From contig NZ_JADKRR010000001.1 in assembly GCF_015351105.1 (NCBI RefSeq), forward strand, positions 806,001 to 870,000: 64,000 nucleotides of DNA. Direction: 5' to 3'. Under the pieces are notes generated by a model. The model did no database searches and was not told the DNA's origin. It saw nothing but the letters and a program-made list of their open reading frames with translations. Each line of letters starts with the position of its first letter. The first letter of the stretch is position 1. Below, piece by piece: positions 17,225 to 24,724 of the stretch. The stretch comes from Clavibacter sp. VKM Ac-2872 (GTDB taxonomy: Bacteria; Actinomycetota; Actinomycetes; Actinomycetales; Microbacteriaceae). The translations under genes were made by a program, and so were the position numbers.

Positions 17225-18609
17225 CGCTCCACGAGTTCACCGCCCTGCTCCGCCGACTCTGGTACGTCGTGGTCGCCGCCACGCTCGCGGGCGGCGCGGT
17301 CGCGTTCGGCCTGTCCCAGCTCGCGACGCCCGTCTACACCGCGCAGTCGCGCCTCTACTTCTCGCTGAGCAGCGGATCCAGCGCGAGCGACCTCAACCAG
17401 GGCGCCACCTACACGCAGAGCCAGATGCTGTCGTTCGGCGAGCTCGCGGAGTCGCCCGCGGTGCTCGAGCCCGTGATCGCCCGCGTCGGCCTCGACCAGA
17501 CGCCGCAGGAGCTCGCGCGGGCCGTGACCGTCACGACGCCGCAGAACACCGTGATCATGGAGATCAGCGTCACCGAGCCGTCGCCGTCGGAGGCCGCGGA
17601 GATCGCCAACGCGGTGGCGACCAGCCTCCGCGACACCGCCGAGGCGTACGCGCCGACGGGCGCCGAGGGCTCGCCCACGGTGTCTGTCCGCGTGATCCAG
17701 GAGGCCCCCGAGCCCGAGAACCAGTCCGCGCCGAACGGCCGCACGAACACGCTCGCGGGCCTGCTGCTCGGCCTCCTCGCGGGCCTCCTCGGCCTCGCGC
17801 TCGTGCGCCTGCTCGACACGCGCGTCCGCTCCGCCGAGGCCGTCGCCCACCTCACGACCGCGCCCCTGCTCGGGTCGCTCGAGCGCGAGCGCGGCGTCAC
17901 GGGCCTCGCGATGGCGGTCCGGCCGCTGTCGACCGCGGCCGAGGGCTTCCGCCAGCTCAAGGCGAACCTGCGCTTCGTGCTCCTCGGCGACCGGTCGTCG
18001 AGCATCGTCGTCACGTCGTCGATCCCCGGCGAGGGCAAGTCCACGGTCGCCGCGAACCTCGCCATGTCGCTCAGCGAGGGCGGGCGCCGCGTGCTGCTCA
18101 TCGACGCCGACCTCCGCCGGCCCGTCGTCGCGCAGTACCTCGGGCTCGAGGGCGACGCGGGCCTCACGACCGTGCTCGTCGGCCAGGCGCTCCTCGAGGA
18201 CGTCGTGCAGCCGTGGGGAGACGGCACGCTCCACGTGCTGACCAGCGGCGAGATCCCGCCGAACCCGAGCGAGCTGCTCGCGTCGTCCCGCATGGAGGAC
18301 CTGGTCGGCCTGGCCAAGGCGTCCTACGACGTCATCGTGATCGACACCGCGCCGCTCATCGCGGTCGCCGACGCCGCGTTCGTGGCGCGCATGACCGACG
18401 GCGCGATCGTCGTCGCCGACCAGACGCGCGTGCACCGCGGCCAGCTCTCCGAGGCGCTCGACGCGGTCGAGAAGTCGGGCGGATCCGTCCTCGGTGTCGT
18501 GCTCAACAAGGTGCGCCCCACGAAGGACAAGCGCGCGTACTACCGCGCGGAGGCCGAGCAGACGGGGCGGGCGGGGCGTGGGGCGGGGAAGGCGCACGTC
18601 GCGGGGTGA
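17221..18609 (+). CDS. Wzz-BY-kinase fusion, polysaccharide co-polymerase and tyrosine autokinase
   Basis: 462 residues. The N-terminal half is a Wzz-type co-polymerase with a membrane segment near residues 15-35, an extracytoplasmic region and a second membrane segment near residues 178-200. The C-terminal half is a bacterial tyrosine kinase: Walker A SSIPGEGKST (about 266), Walker A' LLIDADLRRP (about 292) and Walker B VIVIDTAP (about 372). The usual tyrosine cluster at the C-terminus is reduced to one adjacent pair (RAYYRAE, near 440), followed by a Gly/Arg-rich tail. It controls chain length and export with the polymerase upstream. No cognate phosphatase is seen in the window. Confidence 0.92.
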   Translation: MTLHEFTALLRRLWYVVVAATLAGGAVAFGLSQLATPVYTAQSRLYFSLSSGSSASDLNQGATYTQSQMLSFGELAESPAVLEPVIARVGLDQTPQELARAVTVTTPQNTVIMEISVTEPSPSEAAEIANAVATSLRDTAEAYAPTGAEGSPTVSVRVIQEAPEPENQSAPNGRTNTLAGLLLGLLAGLLGLALVRLLDTRVRSAEAVAHLTTAPLLGSLERERGVTGLAMAVRPLSTAAEGFRQLKANLRFVLLGDRSSSIVVTSSIPGEGKSTVAANLAMSLSEGGRRVLLIDADLRRPVVAQYLGLEGDAGLTTVLVGQALLEDVVQPWGDGTLHVLTSGEIPPNPSELLASSRMEDLVGLAKASYDVIVIDTAPLIAVADAAFVARMTDGAIVVADQTRVHRGQLSEALDAVEKSGGSVLGVVLNKVRPTKDKRAYYRAEAEQTGRAGRGAGKAHVAG

Positions 18610-18785
18610 CGAGCGGAGGCGGCGACGAGGGGCGCCGCCGGAGCGGCTCCGATGCGCATGACCTGGCCCATGTGCGCAGGCATCGAAGGAGACGGCAGCA
18701 GGCCGGGATCATCGCCGTCGGTGACGATGATGCCGTCGACGGAGACAGAGGCTCCCGGATGCAGTACCAGGGGAGTCGCGTCCAC
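18540..18785 (-). other. Short antisense ORF, possible gene fragment
   Basis: A GTG-initiated frame of 81 residues. The first 45 residues look protein-like (HPGASVSVDGIIVTDGDDPG, then MPAHMGQVMRIG), while the rest is antisense to the 3' end of the kinase gene and is low-complexity. It may be the remnant of a gene truncated where the islet joins the EPS locus. I recognise no family. Confidence 0.2.
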
Positions 18786-18788
18786 GCG

Positions 18789-18944
18789 TCAGCGGCGGGC
18801 GAGGCGTGCGTCGCCGAGCATCAATGTGAGCGCCTCATCCGGCGCGGCGACGCGGAGGTCGTCGTGTCCGACCATCAGCATCCAGATCTTCTTGGCCGGG
18901 CACTGGATCTCTGCGTGAGGCGGCTGTGACGTGTGGGGTCTCAC
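18789..18944 (-). CDS. Possible small protein of 51 residues, unknown
   Basis: A GTG-initiated frame ending just before the ORF at 18785. It contains a cysteine and a hydrophobic stretch (CPAKKIWMLMVGHDDL, then DEALTLMLGDARL) with composition more like protein than noise. There is no clear ribosome-binding site. The hairpin immediately before its start (GCGCCGGC/GCCGGCG) could be an unrelated terminator. It may be a real small gene or the tail of a decayed one. Confidence 0.25.
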   Translation of the reverse strand: MRPHTSQPPHAEIQCPAKKIWMLMVGHDDLRVAAPDEALTLMLGDARLARR

Positions 18945-19188
18945 GCCGGCGAGCCGGCGCTGTCAGCCTCTCGCCTGATGGCCGGTGAGAGGGAAAGAGG
19001 GCGTGCAGTCGACCAGGTGACTGCACGTCCTCTTCCCGGGCTGTCCCGCTGCGTCGAAGATCGACGCGTTCGGCGTCACGCCGGCTGAAGCCGCCGATCC
19101 GACGCGAACTCCTCGATGTCACGCAATCGAGCGACGAGCGAATACGAGTCTCGTCATTCGATGAGCTGGGATGATCGGGAGCGGCTTG
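18945..19188. other. Intergenic sequence in the islet
   Basis: No gene is supported. On the - strand, 19085-19160 reads as a short protein-like tail (LVARLRDIEEFASDRRLQPA then stop) directly after an in-frame stop, possibly a relic. The sequence looks less GC-rich than the EPS genes on its left. Confidence 0.35.
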
Positions 19189-19656
19189 TCATCCCGGGAT
19201 CCCATATGTCTGCCACATGATGTTGTGGTCGTGCACGCCGGCCGGCAAGTTGTAGCAGGCCCCGTACGACTGCTCCTCCCAGTCTGGGTAGCCCGTTTCG
19301 GTGATGATGCGAACCCGGGCGTTGCTGAGGTAGATCGATTGGGCGTTGTCGCGGATCTTCTGGCCGTTGCCTGCGGAGCCCCACGTCGTCTTGTTGAAGG
19401 TGTCGTTGACCCACCCCTCGCGGGCGTTCTCGCCTGTGTAGACGCGTGAGGCGCTTCCGCCGGAACTGCAATTGACTCCATAGAATATCTCGAACGCGGG
19501 TGTCGGTTGTGCGGCCTGGGCGGCGGTGGCTCCCGTCAACGTGGACAGTGCCACGCCCGCTGCTACCGACACTGCGGCGATTGTGCGTGATCGCCTCCGA
19601 TCGCGCCGGCCGGAGATGCTCGCGGTTGTGGTGCGCGGCTGGGGTGATTGATCCAT
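19189..19656 (-). CDS. Small secreted protein, possible beta/gamma-crystallin-like fold (copy 1)
   Basis: 155 residues. Start ATG 19656 is preferred over 19683 because AGGAGAAGG lies 6-8 bases before it and because the paralog at 20503 starts at the matching residue. A signal peptide (basic RRDRRRSR, then an Ala/Val core ending AAQAAQ) precedes a mature domain of about 105 residues with two cysteines and the phrases ASRVYTGEN, GWVNDTFNKT, IRDNAQSIYLSNARVRI and EEQSYGACYNLPAGV. The IYLSN/CYNLP pattern recalls small secreted Greek-key proteins such as the I36 peptidase-inhibitor group, but this is only a resemblance. Exported; possibly host- or competitor-facing. Confidence 0.75.
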   Translation of the reverse strand: MDQSPQPRTTTASISGRRDRRRSRTIAAVSVAAGVALSTLTGATAAQAAQPTPAFEIFYGVNCSSGGSASRVYTGENAREGWVNDTFNKTTWGSAGNGQKIRDNAQSIYLSNARVRIITETGYPDWEEQSYGACYNLPAGVHDHNIMWQTYGIPG

Positions 19657-19782
19657 GGTGTGTCCTTCTCCTCGTATCTTCATATGACCGGGCCCGTGCG
19701 GCCCGATGTGCGGCGGTGCCGGTGCACTCGACTTCGAGCACTGGCGGGCGCTGCCTCAGCCGCGGCTGCGTGGTGAGCCGGT

Positions 19783-19990
19783 GCAACTGAACGTCGACCA
19801 TCCCGTGTCGTCATGGGGGACGGCGTGCGGCACGTTGGAGCTGGCGCCCCGTGATCGCTGTTCCCGTCTGGGGCCATGGGGGATCGCCATCCGCGTGGAT
19901 CCGCTTGAGGGCGTTGCCGACGTCGATCGATTCGGCGTTGTCGCGGACCTCTTGACCGTCGCCCTGGTTGCCCCGGGTGGTCGTGTCGGC
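19783..19990 (-). pseudogene. Decayed third copy of the small secreted protein
   Basis: One - strand frame gives GNQGDGQEVRDNAESIDVGNALKRI-type sequence, matching NGQKIRDNAQSIYLSNARVRI of the intact copies. At about 19863 the match jumps to another frame: EQRSRGASSNVPHAVPHDDTGW against EEQSRGQCYNLPDGVSNHNTQW. The signal peptide and the first half are absent. This is a frameshifted, N-terminally deleted paralog lying between the two intact genes. Confidence 0.8.
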
Positions 19991-20032
19991 CGCATGCGGT
20001 CTTGCGCCGCATGGGGCCGGGAAGGAGCGGAC

Positions 20033-20503
20033 TCAGACCGGCAAGGAATAGTTGTAGGTCGCCCACTGCGTATTGTGGTTGCTGACTCCGTCCGGCAGGT
20101 TGTAGCACTGCCCGCGTGACTGCTCTTCCCAGGCGAGGCTGCGGTCGCCGTTGATGTAGATCCTCACGTGAGCGTTGCTCAGGTAGATGGATTCGGCGTT
20201 GTTGCGGACTCTCTGGTTGACGCCCCAGGAGCCCCATTGGGTTTTATTGAAGGTGTCGTTGACCCATCCCTCTCCCAGGTTCTCACCCGTGTAGACGCGC
20301 GATGCGGAACCGCCACCGCTGCAGTCCTTCCCGAAGAATATCTCGAACGCCGGGTCCGCTGCCTGTGCCGCGGTGGTTCCCGTGACGGTCGAGAGAACCA
20401 GACCTGCGGTGACGGAAATAGCGGCAATCGCTCGTGAACGCTTCGGCGTTCGCTTCCTGGCGTTTCTCGTGGGTGTGATCGTCCTTTGCGCTGATCGATC
20501 CAT
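20033..20503 (-). CDS. Small secreted protein, possible beta/gamma-crystallin-like fold (copy 2)
   Basis: 156 residues. ATG 20503 is chosen over 20536 since GAGGGG precedes it and the N-terminus aligns with copy 1 (MDRSAQ against MDQSPQ). A basic KRTPKRSR stretch and a hydrophobic core ending AAQAADP form the signal peptide. The mature part matches copy 1 over its whole length, including both cysteines (GKDCSGGG, RGQCYNLP) and GWVNDTFNKTQWGS. The two genes plus the broken copy point to local duplication. Function unknown; secretion is well supported. Confidence 0.75.
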   Translation of the reverse strand: MDRSAQRTITPTRNARKRTPKRSRAIAAISVTAGLVLSTVTGTTAAQAADPAFEIFFGKDCSGGGSASRVYTGENLGEGWVNDTFNKTQWGSWGVNQRVRNNAESIYLSNAHVRIYINGDRSLAWEEQSRGQCYNLPDGVSNHNTQWATYNYSLPV

Positions 20504-21254
20504 GGCGTTAGTGTCCCCTCGCGTCTTCGCACCCACTCGTTGCAGGCTCGTGATACCTGCGAAGCGGCATGATTGGTCTACCTAGAACTCGGACGATAGC
20601 AGGAGCGTTGAGGTTCTCTGTCCTTTGTTTGAGGTGTAGACAACATGAGAAGGTCCGTGTTACACATACTTCGTATGCCCGCCAGCGATCGGGGCTGGCA
20701 GGCTGCAACGCGCGGCGCTGTAGCGAGCCTTCGCGTCGAATGGAGAGCCCCTCGGCTCAGAAAGAGCGACGCACGAGCCTTCCTGGAACATGATCATCGT
20801 CATCAGTGCAGCGGACAGGACCTGACCAGCAGCCGTCCGTCACCGATCCTGCGCGCGCCTCTGGGCATGGAAGAACGACATCTGACCGTGCGTCACGTGT
20901 CTGCGTGGGAGTCTCCGCTCTGGAACTATTGCCGGACCATCTGCTCGAGACGCACCGCTGCGGCCTGATGTCGTGGTGGTCCGGATTCGGAGCAGCGAGA
21001 AGGGCAGCCGCAGGTCGAGGCTCCCCGGCATCCAGCTGCCCCCGTGTGAGCGGAGCCGCTAGCGGCGGTCGCCTACGCGATCATCCGCCGCGAGCGGGAG
21101 TCGGGCCAGACCACGACGTTCGTCTGGGAAGACCTCGTCGAGTGACGGGTGAGGTCGAACGCCGGTCAAGCTGATCGAGCAGAGTTCTGGTGGTCGGCGA
21201 CGGATCGGTCGTCGAGCCATCGAGAACCAGACGAGATCCGACAGCCGAAGCGCA
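20504..21254. other. Long region without a supported gene
   Basis: About 750 bases. It must hold the promoter of the - strand gene at 20503; no convincing hexamers were found. Short frames here lack ribosome sites and protein-like composition, except for the tail at 21059-21145. The sequence is less GC-rich than flanking genes and fits a degraded or acquired segment. Confidence 0.4.
21059..21145 (+). pseudogene. Possible C-terminal gene remnant
   Basis: A frame beginning just after an in-frame stop encodes a 28-residue protein-like tail (AVAYAIIRRERESGQ, then FVWEDLVE) and then TGA. It has no start codon or ribosome site and reads like the end of a truncated gene. Family not recognised. Confidence 0.2.
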
Positions 21255-21734
21255 CTATGGGAGCTGTGGGGGCGCGATCAGCTCGAGGAATCCACCGAGG
21301 GCACCTTCGAGGTAGATGATGCGTGTGCCGGCTCGGGCGCCACCGGTCATCCGGTGAGGTGTCCCGACCGGTCTCCAGCCGTGTCCAGCGCAGAGCTCGA
21401 GCACACGATCGAGGTCGGAGACCGTGAGCGCGATGTGCACCACTCCGACCTGTGCGGGCGAGCCGGCGGACTCAGGCAGCCGGGGCGGGTCGTACTGCAG
21501 CAGCTCCACCCGGTGGGGGCCGAGCGTCACCGTCGCTGCGCGGATCACGGCTCCACGGACGCCGGTGGTCGCCGCCGTGACCTCCACGTCGAGCGTGAAG
21601 GTGCGCTCGAGCACGAACCCCAGACCGGAGCACCACAGCGCCAACGCGTCGTCGAGGTCGGCCACGGTGAGACCGGAGTGGGCGATGTCGGAGACGAGCG
21701 GTGATGCCATGGCATCAGTATCGAGCTCCGACAC
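21255..21734 (-). CDS. VOC (glyoxalase/dioxygenase superfamily) protein
   Basis: 159 residues; ATG 21710 with an upstream GGAG is an equally plausible start. Two beta-alpha-beta-beta-beta halves are visible: SDIAHSGLTVADLDDALALWCSGLGF..RTFTLD, and VVHIALTVSDLDRVLELCAGHGW..GTRIIYLEGALGGFLELIAPP. Metal-ligand candidates are the His in IAHSG, the His in VVHIA and the Glu in FLELI. The family covers lactoylglutathione lyases, epimerases and ring-cleaving dioxygenases; the substrate is not deducible. It marks the return to ordinary high-GC sequence. Confidence 0.8.
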   Translation of the reverse strand: MSELDTDAMASPLVSDIAHSGLTVADLDDALALWCSGLGFVLERTFTLDVEVTAATTGVRGAVIRAATVTLGPHRVELLQYDPPRLPESAGSPAQVGVVHIALTVSDLDRVLELCAGHGWRPVGTPHRMTGGARAGTRIIYLEGALGGFLELIAPPQLP

Positions 21735-21750
21735 GCCGCAGCGTCGCGCT

Positions 21751-22398
21751 CTACTGGAACACGACCACCGGCGACCCCGCGTCGCGCGCCACGACCACGC
21801 TGATCGCGTCGGCCGACGCGGCGGGCACGCTGAACACGTAGTCCCCGGTCGCGGACGCGCCGGGCTCGAGCGAGCCGCGGATCACGGTGTCGGAGTCGGC
21901 GGGCGTCGCGGGCGTGCGGTCGGCGCCGTAGAAGACGTTGACGGCCACGGAGTCGACCGCGACGACCGCGTCCGTGACGTTCACGAGCTCGAGCCGCACG
22001 TCGACCGCGTCGCCGCTCAGCTCGCCCACGCGTCCGCCGTCGGTGCTGGTCGGCGTGACGGAGACGATGCGGGCCTGGATCGAGCCGGGGAACGTCGCGG
22101 TCTCGTCGAGGCCGACCGTGGTCGCGACCTCCTGGCCGAGCGCGCGGGTGTCGCCGTCGGGGAGCGGGGCCGGGGCCTCGGTGGCGCCCGCGGTGGGGGC
22201 GACCTCCGACCAGTCCTTCGTGTCGGCGGCGGCCGCGGGGGCGTCGGATCCGGATCCGTTCACCACGACGGTGCCGACCACGGCGGCGACCGCGAGGACG
22301 GAGGCGGCGCCTATCACGACGACGGTGGTGCGCCGGCTGCGGGCGCGACGCTCGCGCCGTGGACGCAGGTCGGACGGGGTGCTCTCGGGTGCGGGCAT
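21751..22398 (-). CDS. Membrane-anchored DUF4352-like hypothetical protein
   Basis: 215 residues: an Arg-rich cytoplasmic start (RRERRARSRR), one membrane segment (about 25-47), an Ala/Pro-rich linker, and an extracellular domain of about 120 residues. The domain has alternating strands (VDVRLELVNVTDAVVAVDSVAVNVFYGAD..GSLEPGASATGDYVFSVP) that resemble the immunoglobulin-like DUF4352 group. Function unknown; the exposed domain could bind small ligands or sit in the cell wall. Confidence 0.7.
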   Translation of the reverse strand: MPAPESTPSDLRPRRERRARSRRTTVVVIGAASVLAVAAVVGTVVVNGSGSDAPAAAADTKDWSEVAPTAGATEAPAPLPDGDTRALGQEVATTVGLDETATFPGSIQARIVSVTPTSTDGGRVGELSGDAVDVRLELVNVTDAVVAVDSVAVNVFYGADRTPATPADSDTVIRGSLEPGASATGDYVFSVPAASADAISVVVARDAGSPVVVFQ

Positions 22399-22597
22399 GG
22401 CCTTCTTCGCTCGTCGGGTACGGCGGAAGACGGGCCCGACGACCAGGGCGGGTCGGCGGCGCGGGGCGGGCGGGCGATGGGTGGTCGACCGACGCAGGAT
22501 TCCGGGTCTTCTGCCCTCGGATCCTACGTCGGCGGGCGCCCGCCGACGAGACCCCCGTCCAGGGGAGGTCGCCGGAGGCCGGGCCGCGCGGCTCCGC

Positions 22598-24547
22598 TCA
22601 GTCGCGCCGCGCGTACTCCTGGTACGACCAGCCGAACGCGCCCGCCACCATGCCGGCGCCGCGCGCGAGCGTGCGGGTGCCCTTCGCGCGGTGCGCGACG
22701 CTGCCCGTGACGGCGCCCACCGCGATCCGCCCGGTGCCGCCGAGCGCGCGCACGAGTCCGCGCGCGGTGGCCGCGGCGCGGATCCGCGTGCGCGCGACCG
22801 GGGACGCCGGCGCGAGCGCGACCGAGGTGAGGCTCCAGGAGTTCCCGCTGCTGAAGGCGCGGAGCACCACCCACCGGCGCGTGGTGCGGGCGCGCGGCAC
22901 GACGTCGACGACGCCCGCCTCGGCGCACCAGGTGAGGAGCCCGCCGGAGGCGACGAGCTGTCGGGTGAAGAGCGTGTCCTCGCCGCCCTGCGTGCCGAGG
23001 TCCACGTCGAAGCGCAGGCCCGCCGCGCGCACGGCGCGGAGGTCGAGCAGCAGGTTGTTGGTCGCGGCGACCTCGAGGCGCGTGCCCGTCGCGGGGCGAC
23101 GGCGCACGAAGAAGCCGCCGGCGCGCACCCACGCGTCGGGCTCGACCTCGTACTCGCTGCGCACGGGACCGGCGACGCCCGCGCTGCCGGTGGCCTGCCG
23201 GGCGCGGACGAGGGCGGCGAGCCAGCCGGGATCCGGCCGTTCGTCGTCGTCGAGGAACACGAGCAGGTCGTCGTCGGCCGCGGCGTCGAGCGCGCGGTTG
23301 CGGGCGGCGGAGATGCCGGGCGTCGGCTCGTGCACGTAGGCGATCGGCATGGGGGAGGCGGAGGCGGCGTCCTCGACCGCGGCGCCGGCGCCGCCCGCGG
23401 GGTCGTTGTCGACCACGACGATCCGCACGGCGCGGGGGAGCGCGGGATCGACCTCGGCGGCCTCCCGGAGCTCGGCGGCCTGCGCGGCGACGAGGGGGAG
23501 CACGGCGCGGATGTCGTCGGGGCGCCGGTAGGTGAGGATCGCGACGACGAGCGAGGAGACGGGCGCGACCGGGCGGGCGGGCACCCCGGCCGCTGCGGTC
23601 GTCGGCGCGGGCGACGGCACCGCGCGCCAGCCGCCGGAGAGCCGGAAGCCGTCGCGGATCCCGCGCACGGCCGCCGTCACGGGCGCCACCGGATGCGCGA
23701 ACTGCCGCCGCCCGCCCTGCAGCAGCACCTCGTACGCGATCACCGGCGTGAGCAGCCGCCACCGCCGGAGCGCCGCCGCGTCGAGGTGGCGCGCCCCGTA
23801 GAGGAGCCGGTTCCGGATGTTGTGGTAGTAGTACGTGCCCGACTTCGCCTGGCCCGCGCTCGCGTGGCCGGCGCTCTGCGTGCCGCCCTCCGCGTGCACG
23901 GCCACGGCCTCCTCCACGACGCGCAAGCGTCCGCCCGCCGCCACGACCTTGCGCGACAGGTCCACGTCCTCCCAGTACAGGAAGTAGTCGTCGGAGAAGC
24001 CGCCGACCCGGGTCCACAGCTCGTCGGTCACGAGCAGGCACGCGCCCGTGAGCCACGGCTCGGTCGCCTGGCCGGGGTGCTGCGCGCGGCGGGCGGCGGA
24101 GCGGATCCGTCCGTCGGCGAGGTAGAGGTCGGATCCGCGGAACCACGTGCTGCCGTCCGGTCGGAGGATGGTCGGGGCCGCGAGCGTGAGCGGATCTGCC
24201 GCCACGACGCCCCGCAGCACCGCGAGCTGGTCGGGCGCGATGGTCGCGTCCGGGTTGAGCAGCAGGAACTCGCGCGCGCCGAGCGAGCGGGCCGCGTCCA
24301 CGCCGATGTTCATGCCCGTGCCGAAGCCCGTGTTGCCGTCCGGGTAGACGCCGTGCACGCGCGTCGACGGGTGCGCGGCGAGCTCCCGCACGCGCTCGCG
24401 CTCCGCGTCGGTCGTGCGGTTGTCGACGACCACGAGCAGCGCGTCATCGAGGCGCTCGATCAGCGGCAGCACGTTCTCGCGCACGAGGTCGGCGGATCCG
24501 TAGTTGACGACCACGACGGCGAGGAGGGCGGGGCGGGGCATGGGCAT
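22598..24547 (-). CDS. Bimodular GT2-GT2 glycosyltransferase
   Basis: 649 residues from ATG 24547; an upstream ATG at 24652 would add 35 Arg/Thr-rich residues that are probably not coding. Two complete GT-A domains lie in one chain. The first resembles rhamnosyltransferases (VVVVNYGSADLV, NTGFGTGMNIGVDAA, LNPDATI, GGFSDDYFLYWEDVDLSRKV). The second starts near residue 330 (VVAILTYRRPDDI, PGISAARNRALDAA, FLDDDERPDPGW, GGEDTLFTRQL). Both have DxD-type acidic motifs. It could add two sugars in succession during polysaccharide assembly. It runs divergently from the glycosyltransferase at 24725. Confidence 0.85.
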   Translation of the reverse strand: MPMPRPALLAVVVVNYGSADLVRENVLPLIERLDDALLVVVDNRTTDAERERVRELAAHPSTRVHGVYPDGNTGFGTGMNIGVDAARSLGAREFLLLNPDATIAPDQLAVLRGVVAADPLTLAAPTILRPDGSTWFRGSDLYLADGRIRSAARRAQHPGQATEPWLTGACLLVTDELWTRVGGFSDDYFLYWEDVDLSRKVVAAGGRLRVVEEAVAVHAEGGTQSAGHASAGQAKSGTYYYHNIRNRLLYGARHLDAAALRRWRLLTPVIAYEVLLQGGRRQFAHPVAPVTAAVRGIRDGFRLSGGWRAVPSPAPTTAAAGVPARPVAPVSSLVVAILTYRRPDDIRAVLPLVAAQAAELREAAEVDPALPRAVRIVVVDNDPAGGAGAAVEDAASASPMPIAYVHEPTPGISAARNRALDAAADDDLLVFLDDDERPDPGWLAALVRARQATGSAGVAGPVRSEYEVEPDAWVRAGGFFVRRRPATGTRLEVAATNNLLLDLRAVRAAGLRFDVDLGTQGGEDTLFTRQLVASGGLLTWCAEAGVVDVVPRARTTRRWVVLRAFSSGNSWSLTSVALAPASPVARTRIRAAATARGLVRALGGTGRIAVGAVTGSVAHRAKGTRTLARGAGMVAGAFGWSYQEYARRD

Positions 24548-24561
24548 CCGATCGATCGGGC

Positions 24562-24593
24562 GGGTGCGGCGGGTGCGGCGGGTGCGGCGGGTG
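24562..24593. repeat. 9-base tandem repeat upstream of the GT2-GT2 gene
   Basis: Three perfect copies of GGGTGCGGC plus a partial fourth. In the - strand frame they encode Arg-Arg-Thr repeats ahead of the chosen start. They may lie in the 5' leader or, if the longer start is used, in a basic N-terminal tail. Confidence 0.8.
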
Positions 24594-24724
24594 TCGCCGG
24601 GCAGGGGTCGCGCCGGCGGGGCCCGCCCTCGGGTGCGGGCGGGTGGTGGCATAGTCTATTTCCTCGACCGATGAGCCCGTGGCCGTGCCCGACGACCCGC
24701 CCGGTCATCCCGCTCAGGAGCGCC

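Noticed and set aside
18610-21254. The islet as an insertion sequence or phage
   Set aside because: No transposase, integrase, terminal inverted repeat or tRNA target was seen.
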